From: Chryseobacterium arthrosphaerae
Lineage (GTDB): Bacteria; Bacteroidota; Bacteroidia; Flavobacteriales; Weeksellaceae
DNA: 64,000 bases
Direction: 5' to 3'
Assembly: GCF_001684965.1 (NCBI RefSeq)
Contig: NZ_MAYG01000001.1
Location: 2,356,001 to 2,420,000, forward strand
The notes under the pieces are model-generated. The model was not told the DNA's origin. It saw only the letters and a program-made list of their open reading frames with translations, and did no database searches. The position numbers and the translations under genes were made by a program. Shown in pieces: positions 55,344 to 64,000 of the stretch. The stretch's first letter is position 1, and every line of letters begins with the position of its first letter.

Positions 55344-55937
55344 TTACAATGATTTAAGGCCAGTATTATCCTTATTTTCTGTTTCGGGAAATAACGGTAA
55401 AGCCTCACTATAGTAACTTTCAGGAAATTCTCCGGAAAATAGTCCTCCATTACCTTCTTCCATAACGTATACCTTACCGGATACATCATAATAATATGTA
55501 TATGCAGCATCCCCGTAAGCATCATATTTTGTTTTAACAACACTGTCATTCTTCACCTCTCCGGTTTCCAAATCATAAGATCCAAAACAAATAGATTGCT
55601 CTGTAGACTGATGTACAATATTAAATGCAAATGATCGAAATTGAATCTCACGATCTTTATTATAACTGAGCATCTCTTCTTTAAGGTAATTCCCACGAGT
55701 TTCCTTTCTATGAATAATATTGACCAGGATTGGTAGTGGATATTGAGCAAAAATCTCTGCAGTGGGTTCATTTTCCTGATAATAAGTGACCTCAACAACT
55801 ACTCCCCCAATATACTCTTCTCTGATCTTTGTTCGGCCATTGATCTTAATAATTTTCACAAATTCATTCGAAGCCAATGCTTCTTCTTTAGTGACAGGAT
55901 CAAAATATTCGTTTTCGTAACTTATTACTGTGCTCAT
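55344..55937 (-). CDS. C-family island protein, copy 2
   Basis: A 197-residue soluble acidic protein. The start is ATG 55937 (MSTVISYENEYFDPVTKEEA); a GTG two codons upstream is possible. It is paralogous to the 56046 gene: shared ENEFxxxxTxxEA opening, REEYIGGVVVEVTYYQENEP versus KEEYKDNSLINVIHYLKADD, YDAYGDAAYTYYYDVSGKVY versus FEFIYNPDGHLSS, and a C-terminal run of aromatic and acidic residues (FPESYYSEALPLFPET). The YD-repeat-like YxYDxSGxV block recalls RHS-type repeats, but the protein is too small for an RHS toxin. Confidence 0.65.
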   Translation of the reverse strand: MSTVISYENEYFDPVTKEEALASNEFVKIIKINGRTKIREEYIGGVVVEVTYYQENEPTAEIFAQYPLPILVNIIHRKETRGNYLKEEMLSYNKDREIQFRSFAFNIVHQSTEQSICFGSYDLETGEVKNDSVVKTKYDAYGDAAYTYYYDVSGKVYVMEEGNGGLFSGEFPESYYSEALPLFPETENKDNTGLKSL

Positions 55938-56045
55938 TTTCACGGGTTATTATTCTATTCATTTAATTTCTGATTACTCTATTTTCTGAATAAAGTCCTT
56001 TGATTTTTATTTCCGCTTACTTAATTACTTCATACAGTCAAATAA

Positions 56046-56660
56046 TTAGTCTGTTGGTAGCAAATCAGCATTTTGATAATAAGGATTCTCTGATAAAAAG
56101 CCGGGAAAGAAAAACTCAATTTCACTATCTGTTATTAAATAGTCATTTTCTGCAACAAACGGCGACTCTGATCCCCGCATTGATGATAAATGGCCATCCG
56201 GATTATATATGAATTCAAATTTCTCCTGTTTTGATGCCGGATCATAATAGTATTTCCTGATCTCAAGGTGAGCTACCTCATCTACAATTTCATCTCTCCT
56301 TTCAAAGATAAGTAATCCGCCTCCGTTCAGTAACAAAGTGATCTGAAAATCTTCATATGCACCCGTTGTCAATAAAAACCTTTGAATTTCCTTTCTGTAA
56401 GCGCCAATCTGCTCTATGGTTCGTATTTCAAACCAATCCAGAACCGGATAGTGGTTCACAAGTTCAGAAAGGATCAGCTTCTCATCATCATCAGCCTTCA
56501 GATAATGAATAACATTGATCAGACTATTATCTTTATATTCTTCTTTCCTGAAAGTTCCGGCATTACCTGTAAAAACTTTATGAAAATGCAGACTTCTTTC
56601 TGCTTCATCAGAAGTAATGGCTTTTTCAAATTCATTCTCAAATGTTATATCTGCTGTCAT
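56046..56660 (-). CDS. C-family island protein, copy 1 (first gene of the array)
   Basis: A 204-residue soluble protein, the promoter-proximal gene of the minus-strand array. It opens MTADITFENEFEKAITSDEA, has KEEYKDNSLINVIHYLKADD near 39-58, a hydrophobic core ITLLLNGGGLLIFERRD (about 107-123), and ends EFFFPGFLSENPYYQNADLL. It is paralogous to 55344. There is no signal peptide. It is 129 bases from the LytTR regulator gene stop, marking the far boundary of the island. Confidence 0.65.
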   Translation of the reverse strand: MTADITFENEFEKAITSDEAERSLHFHKVFTGNAGTFRKEEYKDNSLINVIHYLKADDDEKLILSELVNHYPVLDWFEIRTIEQIGAYRKEIQRFLLTTGAYEDFQITLLLNGGGLLIFERRDEIVDEVAHLEIRKYYYDPASKQEKFEFIYNPDGHLSSMRGSESPFVAENDYLITDSEIEFFFPGFLSENPYYQNADLLPTD

Positions 56661-56789
56661 TGTATATCATCGATTACAAAGGAAATGCCTGAAATAGCAA
56701 GTGTGATGGTTTCAATCTGATCAGATCACAATGGCCTTCCTCTCTTTTCCGTCCAAAATAGAGATTATAATTCTTCCGGCAAAATACAA

Positions 56790-57551
56790 TCAGCTGTTCA
56801 GCCAGCTCAGGCATTCTGCGATCTGAACTTTACTGATAAAAACCTCAGCATTCACCTCCGGTTCCGGGGAAAGCTTCAACTCTACTTTCTGGCTTGTGTG
56901 CCTGATAATGTCCGTAACAGCTTCTTTATTGATGATAAACTTACGGTTTATCTTAAAGAAAACCTGTGGGTTTAATTTTTGAATAATATCTTTGATGGTA
57001 TCATCGTAAATATAGGTCTGATGATCTTTCGTCGTTAAGAAAAGATATTTTCCGGATGCAAAAAAATAAGCGACATGATGTTCGTCTATTGATTTCAGCT
57101 TATTTCCTTCCCTTACCATAAAGCGTTTCATCATATCAGTATCTCCGGTTTGTAAACTGGAAATAGACTTCAGCGTCGGTTCCGGATCAAAATTATTCCT
57201 GATGGAGATAAATTTCTGCAAGGCCTTATGGAGATCTTCTTCTTCGAAAGGCTTCAGAAGATAGTCTATGGTAAAATGCCTGAAAACCCTCATCGCATAT
57301 TCATCAAATGCAGTAATGAAAATAACAGGGGTAAAAAGTTCCACATGCTCAAAAATCTCAAGGCTCATCCCGTCTCCGAGATGGATATCCATAAAAATGA
57401 GATCTGCAGAATGGGTCTGAAAGAAATCAATTGCCTGTTTTTTTGAACGAAGAACGACTGTTTCAGTAACAGGAATGATGGTCTGCTTATCCAAAAGACC
57501 TTTCAGATAATTAACAGCCAGCAATTCATCTTCTATAATGGCAATTTTCAT
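56790..57551 (-). CDS. LytTR-family response regulator (orphan)
   Basis: A 253-residue two-component regulator. The receiver domain (1-120) has the acidic pocket IIEDE (4-8), phospho-acceptor Asp55 in LIFMDIHLGDG, Thr/Ser switch FITAF (about 77-81) and the Lys of DYLLKPFEEED. A LytTR DNA-binding domain follows from about 150 (FMVREGNKLKSIDEHHVAYF, FKINRKFIINKEAV near 205-218). No histidine kinase lies nearby, so it is an orphan in this window. Flavobacterial LytTR regulators usually respond to a cognate kinase elsewhere. It is downstream of the SusCD operon, separated by a terminator. Confidence 0.9.
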   Translation of the reverse strand: MKIAIIEDELLAVNYLKGLLDKQTIIPVTETVVLRSKKQAIDFFQTHSADLIFMDIHLGDGMSLEIFEHVELFTPVIFITAFDEYAMRVFRHFTIDYLLKPFEEEDLHKALQKFISIRNNFDPEPTLKSISSLQTGDTDMMKRFMVREGNKLKSIDEHHVAYFFASGKYLFLTTKDHQTYIYDDTIKDIIQKLNPQVFFKINRKFIINKEAVTDIIRHTSQKVELKLSPEPEVNAEVFISKVQIAECLSWLNS

Positions 57552-57565
57552 AACGGTTACAAAAG

Positions 57566-57604
57566 TACAAAAAAACCGCTAGAACGGTTAAGCTCCAGCG
57601 GTTT
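57566..57604 (-). terminator. Rho-independent terminator of the susD gene
   Basis: Stem AAACCGCT / AGCGGTTT around a 16-base loop, with a T run on the minus-strand transcript, just beyond the susD stop and before the LytTR start. Confidence 0.75.
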
Positions 57605-57625
57605 CAGGGGTGTTAATATGAAATA

Positions 57626-58945
57626 TTATAAATTAGGATTGTTCTTCTTTGCACTCATAGGATATTCTATGGTATATCTCGGGTCATTCTGCTGAAGAAT
57701 ATAGTCCTGACCATTTACTGTGTGGGTAATCTTTTTCTGATCTGCTCTTCTCAGGTCAAACCAACGCTGTCCTTCCAGGGCAAACTCTCTGAATCTTTCG
57801 TCTAAAATAAAACTCATGAATTCTGCTGCATTCATTGGATTGACCTGATTCTGAACTGCAGTGTAGCCATCCGGAGTATATCTGTTTTTCAGAACGGTAA
57901 GGAGAGTCTGCTTGGCTTCGTCTAGCTTATTCTGTTTCAATAGAGCCTCAGACTTTATAAAATACATTTCTGATGTTCTGAAGGACACTCTGAAATCAGA
58001 ACTTCCCCCTTTGATCACTTTGTATCTGCTGCCGTTCTTTTCGAAATAAAGCTTAAATCTTTTATCTGTAGCACTGTTATATTTTGAAAGCAGCTCTGCA
58101 GAAGCAAAGGATAAATTCTGTACAGAACTGTTAAAGGCATTATCCAAAGCCAGGATAGATTCCGGGGAAGTAAAATGATTCGGTGCCGTATTTACCGTAT
58201 TCAGATTGCTGATTTCTCCTTTGATAGCTAATGCCTGCTGTGAATACCCCAAAGCCTGGTTCCAGTCTCCCTGATAAAGAGCCGTTCTTGCCTGAAGAGC
58301 CAGTAATGCTGCTTTTGAGAATCTGTAGTTAACTCCGGCAGTCTGTTTCTGTTCTACCATAAGCCCTTCTGCTTTTGACATATCAGCATGAATCTGATCA
58401 TAAACAGCCTGTACTGTAGAAGGCTTCAGCACCTGCTCAAGATCAATATCCAGAGTGACAGGAACCCCTCTGTCTGTAGAAGCTGTAGCACTGTTGTAAG
58501 GTTTTGCGTACAGGTTCACCATATCAAAATAGGTATACGCACGCAATGCATAAGCTTCTGCCAGGATCTGCCTTTTTTCAGGAGATTCTGCCATGGTTTT
58601 ACTTCCTTCATTGATGATCTGGTTCAGATAAAAAACCACAGAATAGAAACTTACCCATGGAAACTCGTTAGTTGCCTGGTCAGTATTCGAGTCTTTCCAC
58701 ATGGCAATCTCACGGTAAGAGATGAAATCACTGGTATTCTCATCAATATTCACCTCATCGGTACGAAGAGCAGAAAGGGATCTGTGAGAAGGATATTTTG
58801 AATAGGCTGAAGTCAGTACTTTTCTGTAATCCTCAACGGTCGTAGGAATTACTTTGCCTTCGGGCTGTATATCTAAAAATCTATCGCACGATACGCTTGT
58901 AAAACTGATTACTGCCAGTGCTATAAATGTTGTTATTTTTCTCAT
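57626..58945 (-). CDS. SusD/RagB-family outer-membrane lipoprotein
   Basis: A 439-residue lipoprotein (MRKITTFIALAVISFTSVSCDRFLDIQPEGKV; Cys at 20). It has the SusD fold: TPR-like helices (AEAYALRAYTYFDMVNLYAKPYNS near 128-151, ALLALQARTALYQGDWNQAL) and the conserved C-terminal SusD signature FILDERFREFALEGQRWFDLRRA (about 381-403). It forms the lid of the SusC channel at the cell surface and binds substrate. It lies 13 bases after the susC stop. Confidence 0.93.
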   Translation of the reverse strand: MRKITTFIALAVISFTSVSCDRFLDIQPEGKVIPTTVEDYRKVLTSAYSKYPSHRSLSALRTDEVNIDENTSDFISYREIAMWKDSNTDQATNEFPWVSFYSVVFYLNQIINEGSKTMAESPEKRQILAEAYALRAYTYFDMVNLYAKPYNSATASTDRGVPVTLDIDLEQVLKPSTVQAVYDQIHADMSKAEGLMVEQKQTAGVNYRFSKAALLALQARTALYQGDWNQALGYSQQALAIKGEISNLNTVNTAPNHFTSPESILALDNAFNSSVQNLSFASAELLSKYNSATDKRFKLYFEKNGSRYKVIKGGSSDFRVSFRTSEMYFIKSEALLKQNKLDEAKQTLLTVLKNRYTPDGYTAVQNQVNPMNAAEFMSFILDERFREFALEGQRWFDLRRADQKKITHTVNGQDYILQQNDPRYTIEYPMSAKKNNPNL

Positions 58946-58958
58946 TTTTCAAGTTTTT

Positions 58959-61900
58959 TTAAAAAGAAACATTAAATCCTACGGTAATAGATTTGGTAAT
59001 AGGCTGCGCATAAATGTTACCATAGGTTTCGGGATCAAAATATCCTTTATACCCGTTACTGAATACAAATAAGTTACGCCCCTCTACGCTCAGTCTCAGC
59101 GCACTGATTCCCATAGGAGCGGTGAACTCCTTAGGAAGGGTATATCCTAAACGGATACTGCTGATTCTGATATAACTGACCTCTTTAGCCCAAACATCCA
59201 GTAAGCTGTAGGCATTGGAACGGTTACCCGTAAACCATTTATTGGCCATCCATCCGTCTGGGTTAGCATCCATATCAGGACTCGTAATCCCCGGAAGTGA
59301 AGAACCTGCTTCATAAACATCTCTGGTATAATTTCTTCCTCTGTCGAATTCAGATCCACGGTAAGAAGGCGTTCTCATTACTGTCTGCTTCAGGTTGAAG
59401 GTAGCAGAAACCGTAAAATCGAAGTTATGGATCTTAAAGGTGTTGATGATCCCTCCTGTAAATTTAGGATCCCTGTCACCGATATAGGTAAACATACTTC
59501 TCAGCTCTGCATTTGATAATTTAGTATCAACCAGCTGTCCCGGTAAGAAATCTGCATAGACATCATAAAGTTTAAAGAAATCTGCTGCAGATATTTTTTC
59601 GTCTCCTTTCCAGAACAAAGGGTTTCCGTGCTCATCCATTCCTGCAGTTTTCAATGCAAAAACAGCATTTACGGGAAGACCTTCTCTGGAAGGAAGCAAT
59701 GCATTGTCACGAGGCTGCTCGCTTAATACCCTGCTCTTATTGTGAGCGAAGTTGATTGTCGTCGTCCATTTGAAATTATCCCTGTTGATATTTCTGGTGG
59801 ACAATGCCAGTTCAAAACCTTTGTTCGTTAAACTTCCCCAGTTCATCATTGTATATTCGAAACCGGTTTCCAGCGGTGTTTCTTTCATACTGATCATATC
59901 CGTTCCTTTTCTGCTGTAAATATCAGCGGTAAGGTTGATACGGTTCTGGAATAATCCCAAATCAATCCCGAAGTTGACGTTGGTTGTTTTTTCCCAACGA
60001 AGTTTATCATTCGGGGGGCTGATCACGTTGATGATTCCTTCTTTGGTCCCCGGAAGAATCGTAGCATCATTGTATTCCCCGATAAAGAAAGGTGAAGTAT
60101 TACGGTCGATATTCCCCTGAAGACCATATGAAGCTCTCAGTCTAAGGTTAGAAACCGGTGTGATATTCTTCATAAAATTCTCCTTTGTTACCAGCCATGA
60201 ACCTGAAACCGCCCAGATCGGAAGGTATTTATACTTTTTATTAACCCCGAACAGGTTGGTTCCGTCATATCTTACACTTCCGAAGAAGGTATACTTCTGA
60301 TCATAAGTATAGGAAGCCGTCGCAAACATGGAAGCATAAGCATTCTCTACAGGCGGCATTTCACGGTATGTTTCATACTGTTTCATTGCTGCAAAACTTG
60401 AGGTCGGGAAAACAATTGCCGTAGCTCTTCTCGTCACCGGATCATAACCGAATGCTCTTGTAATTGTCGTATTATCGTTTGTTTTACGGAGCTCTGTTCC
60501 GGCCATCACATCAATTTCGTGTACTGAATTGATTTTTGTGCTGTATGTACCCTGTAACTTCCAGTTGTATTGGAAAAAGTCATTATCCCAATTCTGCTTT
60601 ACCGCTCCGTCAGGTAAGAAATAACGGTATGCCCCATCTTTATAATAACGGGTACCTTCTCTCATCTTTCTGTTGAAATAGGTATTCTGAGCTGCGAATT
60701 TCTCCGTTTTGTTGGTATCATACTGAACTCCCAGCTGTGAAGTAAATCTCAGGCTTTTAGACACCTTATATTCAAGATCCAATATCGCTTTTAATGAATT
60801 GTTCTTCAGCGTATAGTTGGTATTTTCTCTTTCTTCAAGGAAATTGAAAGGAATATACCGGTCTTCAAAACCGTCAATATCTCTGTCATACCTGTAGCTG
60901 CCGTCCGGATTGTACGGCGACAGGTAAGGGTTGGCGTTTCTTGAATAGTTGACAGGACTGATATTGGCATCAGCATCCGTGATGAATGATTCACGTTCAC
61001 TGTGGGTACCGAAAACAGAGATTCCTGCATTTAATTTATCGCTTAATTTGTAATTGTTTTTTAAGGTAAAGTTATAACGTTTAAAACCTGTTCCTATCGT
61101 TGTTCCTTCTTCATCATAATATCCCAGTGAGAAATAGTAATCTGAACGGTCGCTACCTCCTGAGATACTCAATCCGTACTGCTTATTGATCGCATTTCTG
61201 TACAATAGTTTACCCCAATCGGTATTGTTGTTTCTAAGACTGTTGATCTGTTGCAATGTCAAAGGATTCACTGCATCTAACCCTCCGGTTCTGAAAGCAT
61301 CAAGCTGATTATTCTGAGTCAGAATCCTCATCACTTCACCTCTGTCATCACGGTAAGTAAGATCGGTTCGCCTGGCAAGCATTAATTCCAGATCTACCTT
61401 TTCAGAAGCATTCAACAGATTCAGTCTGCTGAAATCAGGACGGGCAGTTACAAAGGTATCCGCTGAAAAGTTCAGTTTCAGGCTTCCTTTTTTACCTTTC
61501 TTCGTCGTGATGGAAATGACCCCGTTGGCAGCTCTTGCTCCATAGATTGCTGTTGCAGCTGCATCTTTCAGAATGGTAATATCTTCAATATCATTAGGGT
61601 TCAGACCTGCGATAGAGAAGTTCTGAAGCTGGTCGATATTATCTTTATCCGTAAAATTAGGGACATCATTCCCTTCCAACGGAAGACCGTCGATCACCCA
61701 TAGCGGATCCTGAGGACCGGAAAGAGAAGCCGTACCTCTGATTCTGATCTTCGCAGGACTTCCCGGAGCCCCTGTTTCCGGAGTAACTGCTACCCCGGCA
61801 ATTTGTCCGGATAACATCTGATCAATACTTGCTACCCCGGCCTGGTTGATGCTTTCCATCTTAATCGTGGAAACCGCTGAGGTCTGCTTACGTTTTTCAA

Positions 61901-62291
61901 TCTTCTGGTATCCTGTAATGATCACCTCCTGGATCTTATTTTTATCTGAAACCTCGGGAATCAGTCTCACCGTATAATTGGTACGGTCTTCATTGATCTG
62001 AATGATTCTGGATTCATATCCCGGGTAGCTCACCAGTATCGTTTTGATATCTGCCGGAATTTCCAGGATGAATTTTCCGTCTTTATCGGTTACCGTACCT
62101 ACGGATACACTTTCAATAATTCCGGTAAGGTCGGTTTTGGTAGAAACAGACTGTGTTTCTATTTTTATAGATGCACCGGCAATGACACTGGAAGTATTTC
62201 CGTCTTCTATTTTCCCGGTGATGGTTTTCTTTTGCTGGGCTAGCGCAATATTAGCAGCCAAAAGAGGTAAAAGGATTAGAGTTTTTTTCAT
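58959..62291 (-). CDS. SusC/RagA-family TonB-dependent transporter
   Basis: An 1110-residue TonB-linked outer-membrane protein. It has a signal peptide (MKKTLILLPLLAANIALAQ), an N-terminal carboxypeptidase-regulatory-like domain (TGKIEDGNTSSVIAGASIKI to about 130), the plug domain with VIITGYQKIEKRKQTSAVS and DPLWVIDGLPLEGN (about 195-208) plus DAAATAIYGARAANGVISITTK, and a 22-strand barrel ending in ITKSITVGFNVSF. The terminal Phe is the usual barrel signal. The N-terminal domain carries an unusual internal stretch TKTDLTGIIESVSVGTVTDKDG, with a VTDKDG repeat, suggesting a duplicated beta unit. It is paired with SusD and the metalloprotease. Confidence 0.95.
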   Translation of the reverse strand: MKKTLILLPLLAANIALAQQKKTITGKIEDGNTSSVIAGASIKIETQSVSTKTDLTGIIESVSVGTVTDKDGKFILEIPADIKTILVSYPGYESRIIQINEDRTNYTVRLIPEVSDKNKIQEVIITGYQKIEKRKQTSAVSTIKMESINQAGVASIDQMLSGQIAGVAVTPETGAPGSPAKIRIRGTASLSGPQDPLWVIDGLPLEGNDVPNFTDKDNIDQLQNFSIAGLNPNDIEDITILKDAAATAIYGARAANGVISITTKKGKKGSLKLNFSADTFVTARPDFSRLNLLNASEKVDLELMLARRTDLTYRDDRGEVMRILTQNNQLDAFRTGGLDAVNPLTLQQINSLRNNNTDWGKLLYRNAINKQYGLSISGGSDRSDYYFSLGYYDEEGTTIGTGFKRYNFTLKNNYKLSDKLNAGISVFGTHSERESFITDADANISPVNYSRNANPYLSPYNPDGSYRYDRDIDGFEDRYIPFNFLEERENTNYTLKNNSLKAILDLEYKVSKSLRFTSQLGVQYDTNKTEKFAAQNTYFNRKMREGTRYYKDGAYRYFLPDGAVKQNWDNDFFQYNWKLQGTYSTKINSVHEIDVMAGTELRKTNDNTTITRAFGYDPVTRRATAIVFPTSSFAAMKQYETYREMPPVENAYASMFATASYTYDQKYTFFGSVRYDGTNLFGVNKKYKYLPIWAVSGSWLVTKENFMKNITPVSNLRLRASYGLQGNIDRNTSPFFIGEYNDATILPGTKEGIINVISPPNDKLRWEKTTNVNFGIDLGLFQNRINLTADIYSRKGTDMISMKETPLETGFEYTMMNWGSLTNKGFELALSTRNINRDNFKWTTTINFAHNKSRVLSEQPRDNALLPSREGLPVNAVFALKTAGMDEHGNPLFWKGDEKISAADFFKLYDVYADFLPGQLVDTKLSNAELRSMFTYIGDRDPKFTGGIINTFKIHNFDFTVSATFNLKQTVMRTPSYRGSEFDRGRNYTRDVYEAGSSLPGITSPDMDANPDGWMANKWFTGNRSNAYSLLDVWAKEVSYIRISSIRLGYTLPKEFTAPMGISALRLSVEGRNLFVFSNGYKGYFDPETYGNIYAQPITKSITVGFNVSF

Positions 62292-62297
62292 AGCTGT

Positions 62298-64000
62298 TTA
62301 TTTGTTTAAAGCCTCTTCAATACGAATAATTAAATCTGTGTAATGTGCTCTTGAAGCATCATCTCCCTTGTATCGGGTTCTGTTCAGCAGGTCAAGTACT
62401 TTCTGAAGTTCTGCTCTCTTGTAGGTAGTTACTTCAGATACTCTTTTCATCGATGAATAATTAATATTCCTGATGTTTCTGTCTTCACCATGGAAATTGC
62501 AGATCATCGGTATATTCAATGTATTGTCTACTTTCAATCCTTTCACTGCTGTTTTTTCAAATAATTTATTGACAGAAACAATCAGGGCATCCACATAATT
62601 CTTCTGGGTCATCCTTTCAAGAATCGTCAACGTGCCTTTTTTACTGAAAATTGAATTTCTCAGCTGGTCAAATAAATTTTCTACTGTATAGATTTCTTCT
62701 TTTGATCCTGAAATTTCGTGTTTCAATTCATTCTCAAGCAATCTGAGAAGCCTGTCATCCATCAATAAAGCGTAGATATTCGCATACTGCATTCCTCTGG
62801 CTAAAGTATAGGGAGTCTGCTCGAACGGTCCCATCGGTGAGTTCTTAACAGCATACGTCTTTTCCGCAATGGGATTAAAGAATAGCCATTCCGGAAGGTT
62901 GATTGCATTTTTCACAAGGTAGTCAACAGCCCTTCTCTGGGTTTCGGCCGGTACTGCTTCATAGGCTTTTTTCTTACTTCCAAAATTGGTATTGTTCAGA
63001 TAAATTCCACCCACATTGGCCATCACATGGCCTGTATACAAATCCCACTGTCCGATGACACCAAAATACAGTTTACCTGCATCCGTATAGCTTTTACCGT
63101 CTTCATAAGTCCATTGTAAAAGATTATTGACAACGACTTTCAGGTTTTTCAATCCGTATTCGCTGGCTTTCATGGCATCATCACCCAGGTCTTCAGATTG
63201 TGAACGGGGATCAATGGTTTCCAGATAGCTTTGCTGCTCACCGTAGAAATACAAAGGATCATCCTGATGCTTCTCAATTAAGTTTCTAAGGGCTTTTTTC
63301 TCAGAAAACTCATCCGGATACCAACGGTAACCCCACTCTATCGCATATTTATCATAAATTCCTATTTTGGGAGTGATGGCAGTAACCCCATCTTCCGGCT
63401 GAGCCACGTAATTGTAACGGGCATAATCCATGATGGAAGGAGCGGTCCCCCCCATCTTATCGGTAAACTCTTTTGAACGGAGTGATTCTACAGGAAATGC
63501 AAAGGAAGAGCCCATATTGTGCTTCAGTCCGAAGGTATGCCCTACCTCATGAGAGGAAACGAACCTGATCGCCTCTCCCATATATTCATCACTGAACTTA
63601 TTTCCTCTCGCTTTAGGATCTATAGGACCGATCTGAATTCTCATCCATTCCTGAAGAGAAGTCATTACATTATGCCACCAGATAATATCCGCCTCAATGA
63701 TCTCACCACTTCTCGGGTCTACCACAGAAGGCCCCATTGCATTTGACTTTGGGGAAGCTGCATAGGTGATCACCGAATATCTTACATCATCAATATCGAA
63801 GTCTTCATCTTTTTCATCAGGCATTTTAGCAATAACGGCATTTTTAAAACCTGCCTGTTCAAATGCTGCCTGCCAGTCATAAACGCCTGCTATGATTTTT
63901 TCACGCCATTGTTTTGGGGTTGCAGGATCAATATAATAAACGATCGGCTTTTTCGGTTCTACCAGCTCACCTCTCAGGTATTTTTCTTTGTCTTCCTCTT
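62298..64000 (-). CDS. Zinc-dependent metalloprotease of the DUF4953/DUF5117 type, incomplete at 5' end
   Basis: The frame continues beyond the window; at least 567 residues are present. Near the edge it reads VEPKKPIVYYIDPATPKQWR and AGVYDWQAAFEQAGFKNAVI, the family signature upstream of the catalytic site. The zinc motif is SSHEVGHTFGLKHNMGS (HExxHxxGxxHN), followed by SIMDYARYNYVAQPED, a Met-turn-like element. The metzincin-type fold is secreted in family members. It is co-transcribed with susC and susD (6-base and 13-base gaps), suggesting processing and import of peptide rather than glycan. Its N terminus is outside the window. Confidence 0.9.
   Translation of the reverse strand, partial: EEDKEKYLRGELVEPKKPIVYYIDPATPKQWREKIIAGVYDWQAAFEQAGFKNAVIAKMPDEKDEDFDIDDVRYSVITYAASPKSNAMGPSVVDPRSGEIIEADIIWWHNVMTSLQEWMRIQIGPIDPKARGNKFSDEYMGEAIRFVSSHEVGHTFGLKHNMGSSFAFPVESLRSKEFTDKMGGTAPSIMDYARYNYVAQPEDGVTAITPKIGIYDKYAIEWGYRWYPDEFSEKKALRNLIEKHQDDPLYFYGEQQSYLETIDPRSQSEDLGDDAMKASEYGLKNLKVVVNNLLQWTYEDGKSYTDAGKLYFGVIGQWDLYTGHVMANVGGIYLNNTNFGSKKKAYEAVPAETQRRAVDYLVKNAINLPEWLFFNPIAEKTYAVKNSPMGPFEQTPYTLARGMQYANIYALLMDDRLLRLLENELKHEISGSKEEIYTVENLFDQLRNSIFSKKGTLTILERMTQKNYVDALIVSVNKLFEKTAVKGLKVDNTLNIPMICNFHGEDRNIRNINYSSMKRVSEVTTYKRAELQKVLDLLNRTRYKGDDASRAHYTDLIIRIEEALNK

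Noticed and set aside
1..64000. CRISPR array, insertion sequences, prophage or integrase
   Set aside because: No regularly spaced repeats, no transposase or integrase motif and no phage structural protein were found. The repeats seen are REP-like units and tandem gene duplicates.

Overview
The window is AT-rich DNA from a Bacteroidetes (Flavobacteriia) genome, most likely Chryseobacterium or a close relative in the Weeksellaceae. Evidence for this: promoters of the TAnnTTTG (-7) type and almost no Shine-Dalgarno sites; a type IX secretion sorting domain; SusC/SusD; a Bat/MoxR aerotolerance operon; a YpdA-type bacillithiol reductase; a Bacteroidetes-type TssD; and DUF6263, DUF4834 and DUF6428 proteins. 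The genus is an inference. I see no IS element, integrase, phage structural gene or CRISPR array.

Layout. 0-9 kb: the edge of a GNAT gene, a Smr-less mutS2, secreted and membrane hypotheticals, a cobalamin riboswitch in front of an acyl-CoA thioesterase, an HD hydrolase, and a padR-pspC operon. 9-16 kb: a 20-codon micro-ORF with its own terminator, a PlsC-like acyltransferase, and a hotdog thioesterase and menF that flank a regulatory cassette. The cassette holds two paralogous YWKNG-repeat lipoproteins, an ECF sigma factor fused to a transmembrane/periplasmic tail, and an outer-membrane barrel. Both lipoprotein genes carry the same bipartite ECF-like promoter with identical spacing. 16-25 kb, minus strand: marC and the moxR-GNAT-DUF58-BatA-BatB-TPR-BatD operon. 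25-38 kb: secreted proteins including a PNGase F-like enzyme with a T9SS domain, dinB, rlmB, yfhO, a glycosyltransferase, ypdA, an orphan tssD and an MFS exporter. 38-46 kb: an arsR-DUF6428-arsC operon with two near-identical operators, glnS, three short double-glycine-leader peptides sharing a C-x2-W-x5-CC-R-x-W core, then menC and fbp. 46-50 kb: aspartate kinase and an OlsF-like double acyltransferase.

49.7-56.7 kb is an accessory island. Three identical tRNA-Phe genes with duplicated flanks are followed by about eleven small minus-strand genes, mostly in paralogous families (three A, two B, two C and two D genes, one SUKH-like, one singleton), with truncated copies between them. No toxin gene is present. 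This looks like an array of orphan immunity genes of the polymorphic-toxin/T6SS type, although no biochemical family is certain except perhaps SUKH. 56.8-64 kb holds a LytTR response regulator and a metalloprotease-susC-susD operon, the protease running off the end of the window.

The most novel candidates are the transmembrane ECF-sigma cassette with its matching promoters, the GG-leader cysteine/tryptophan peptide trio, the immunity array beside tRNA-Phe, and the B12 riboswitch in front of a thioesterase.
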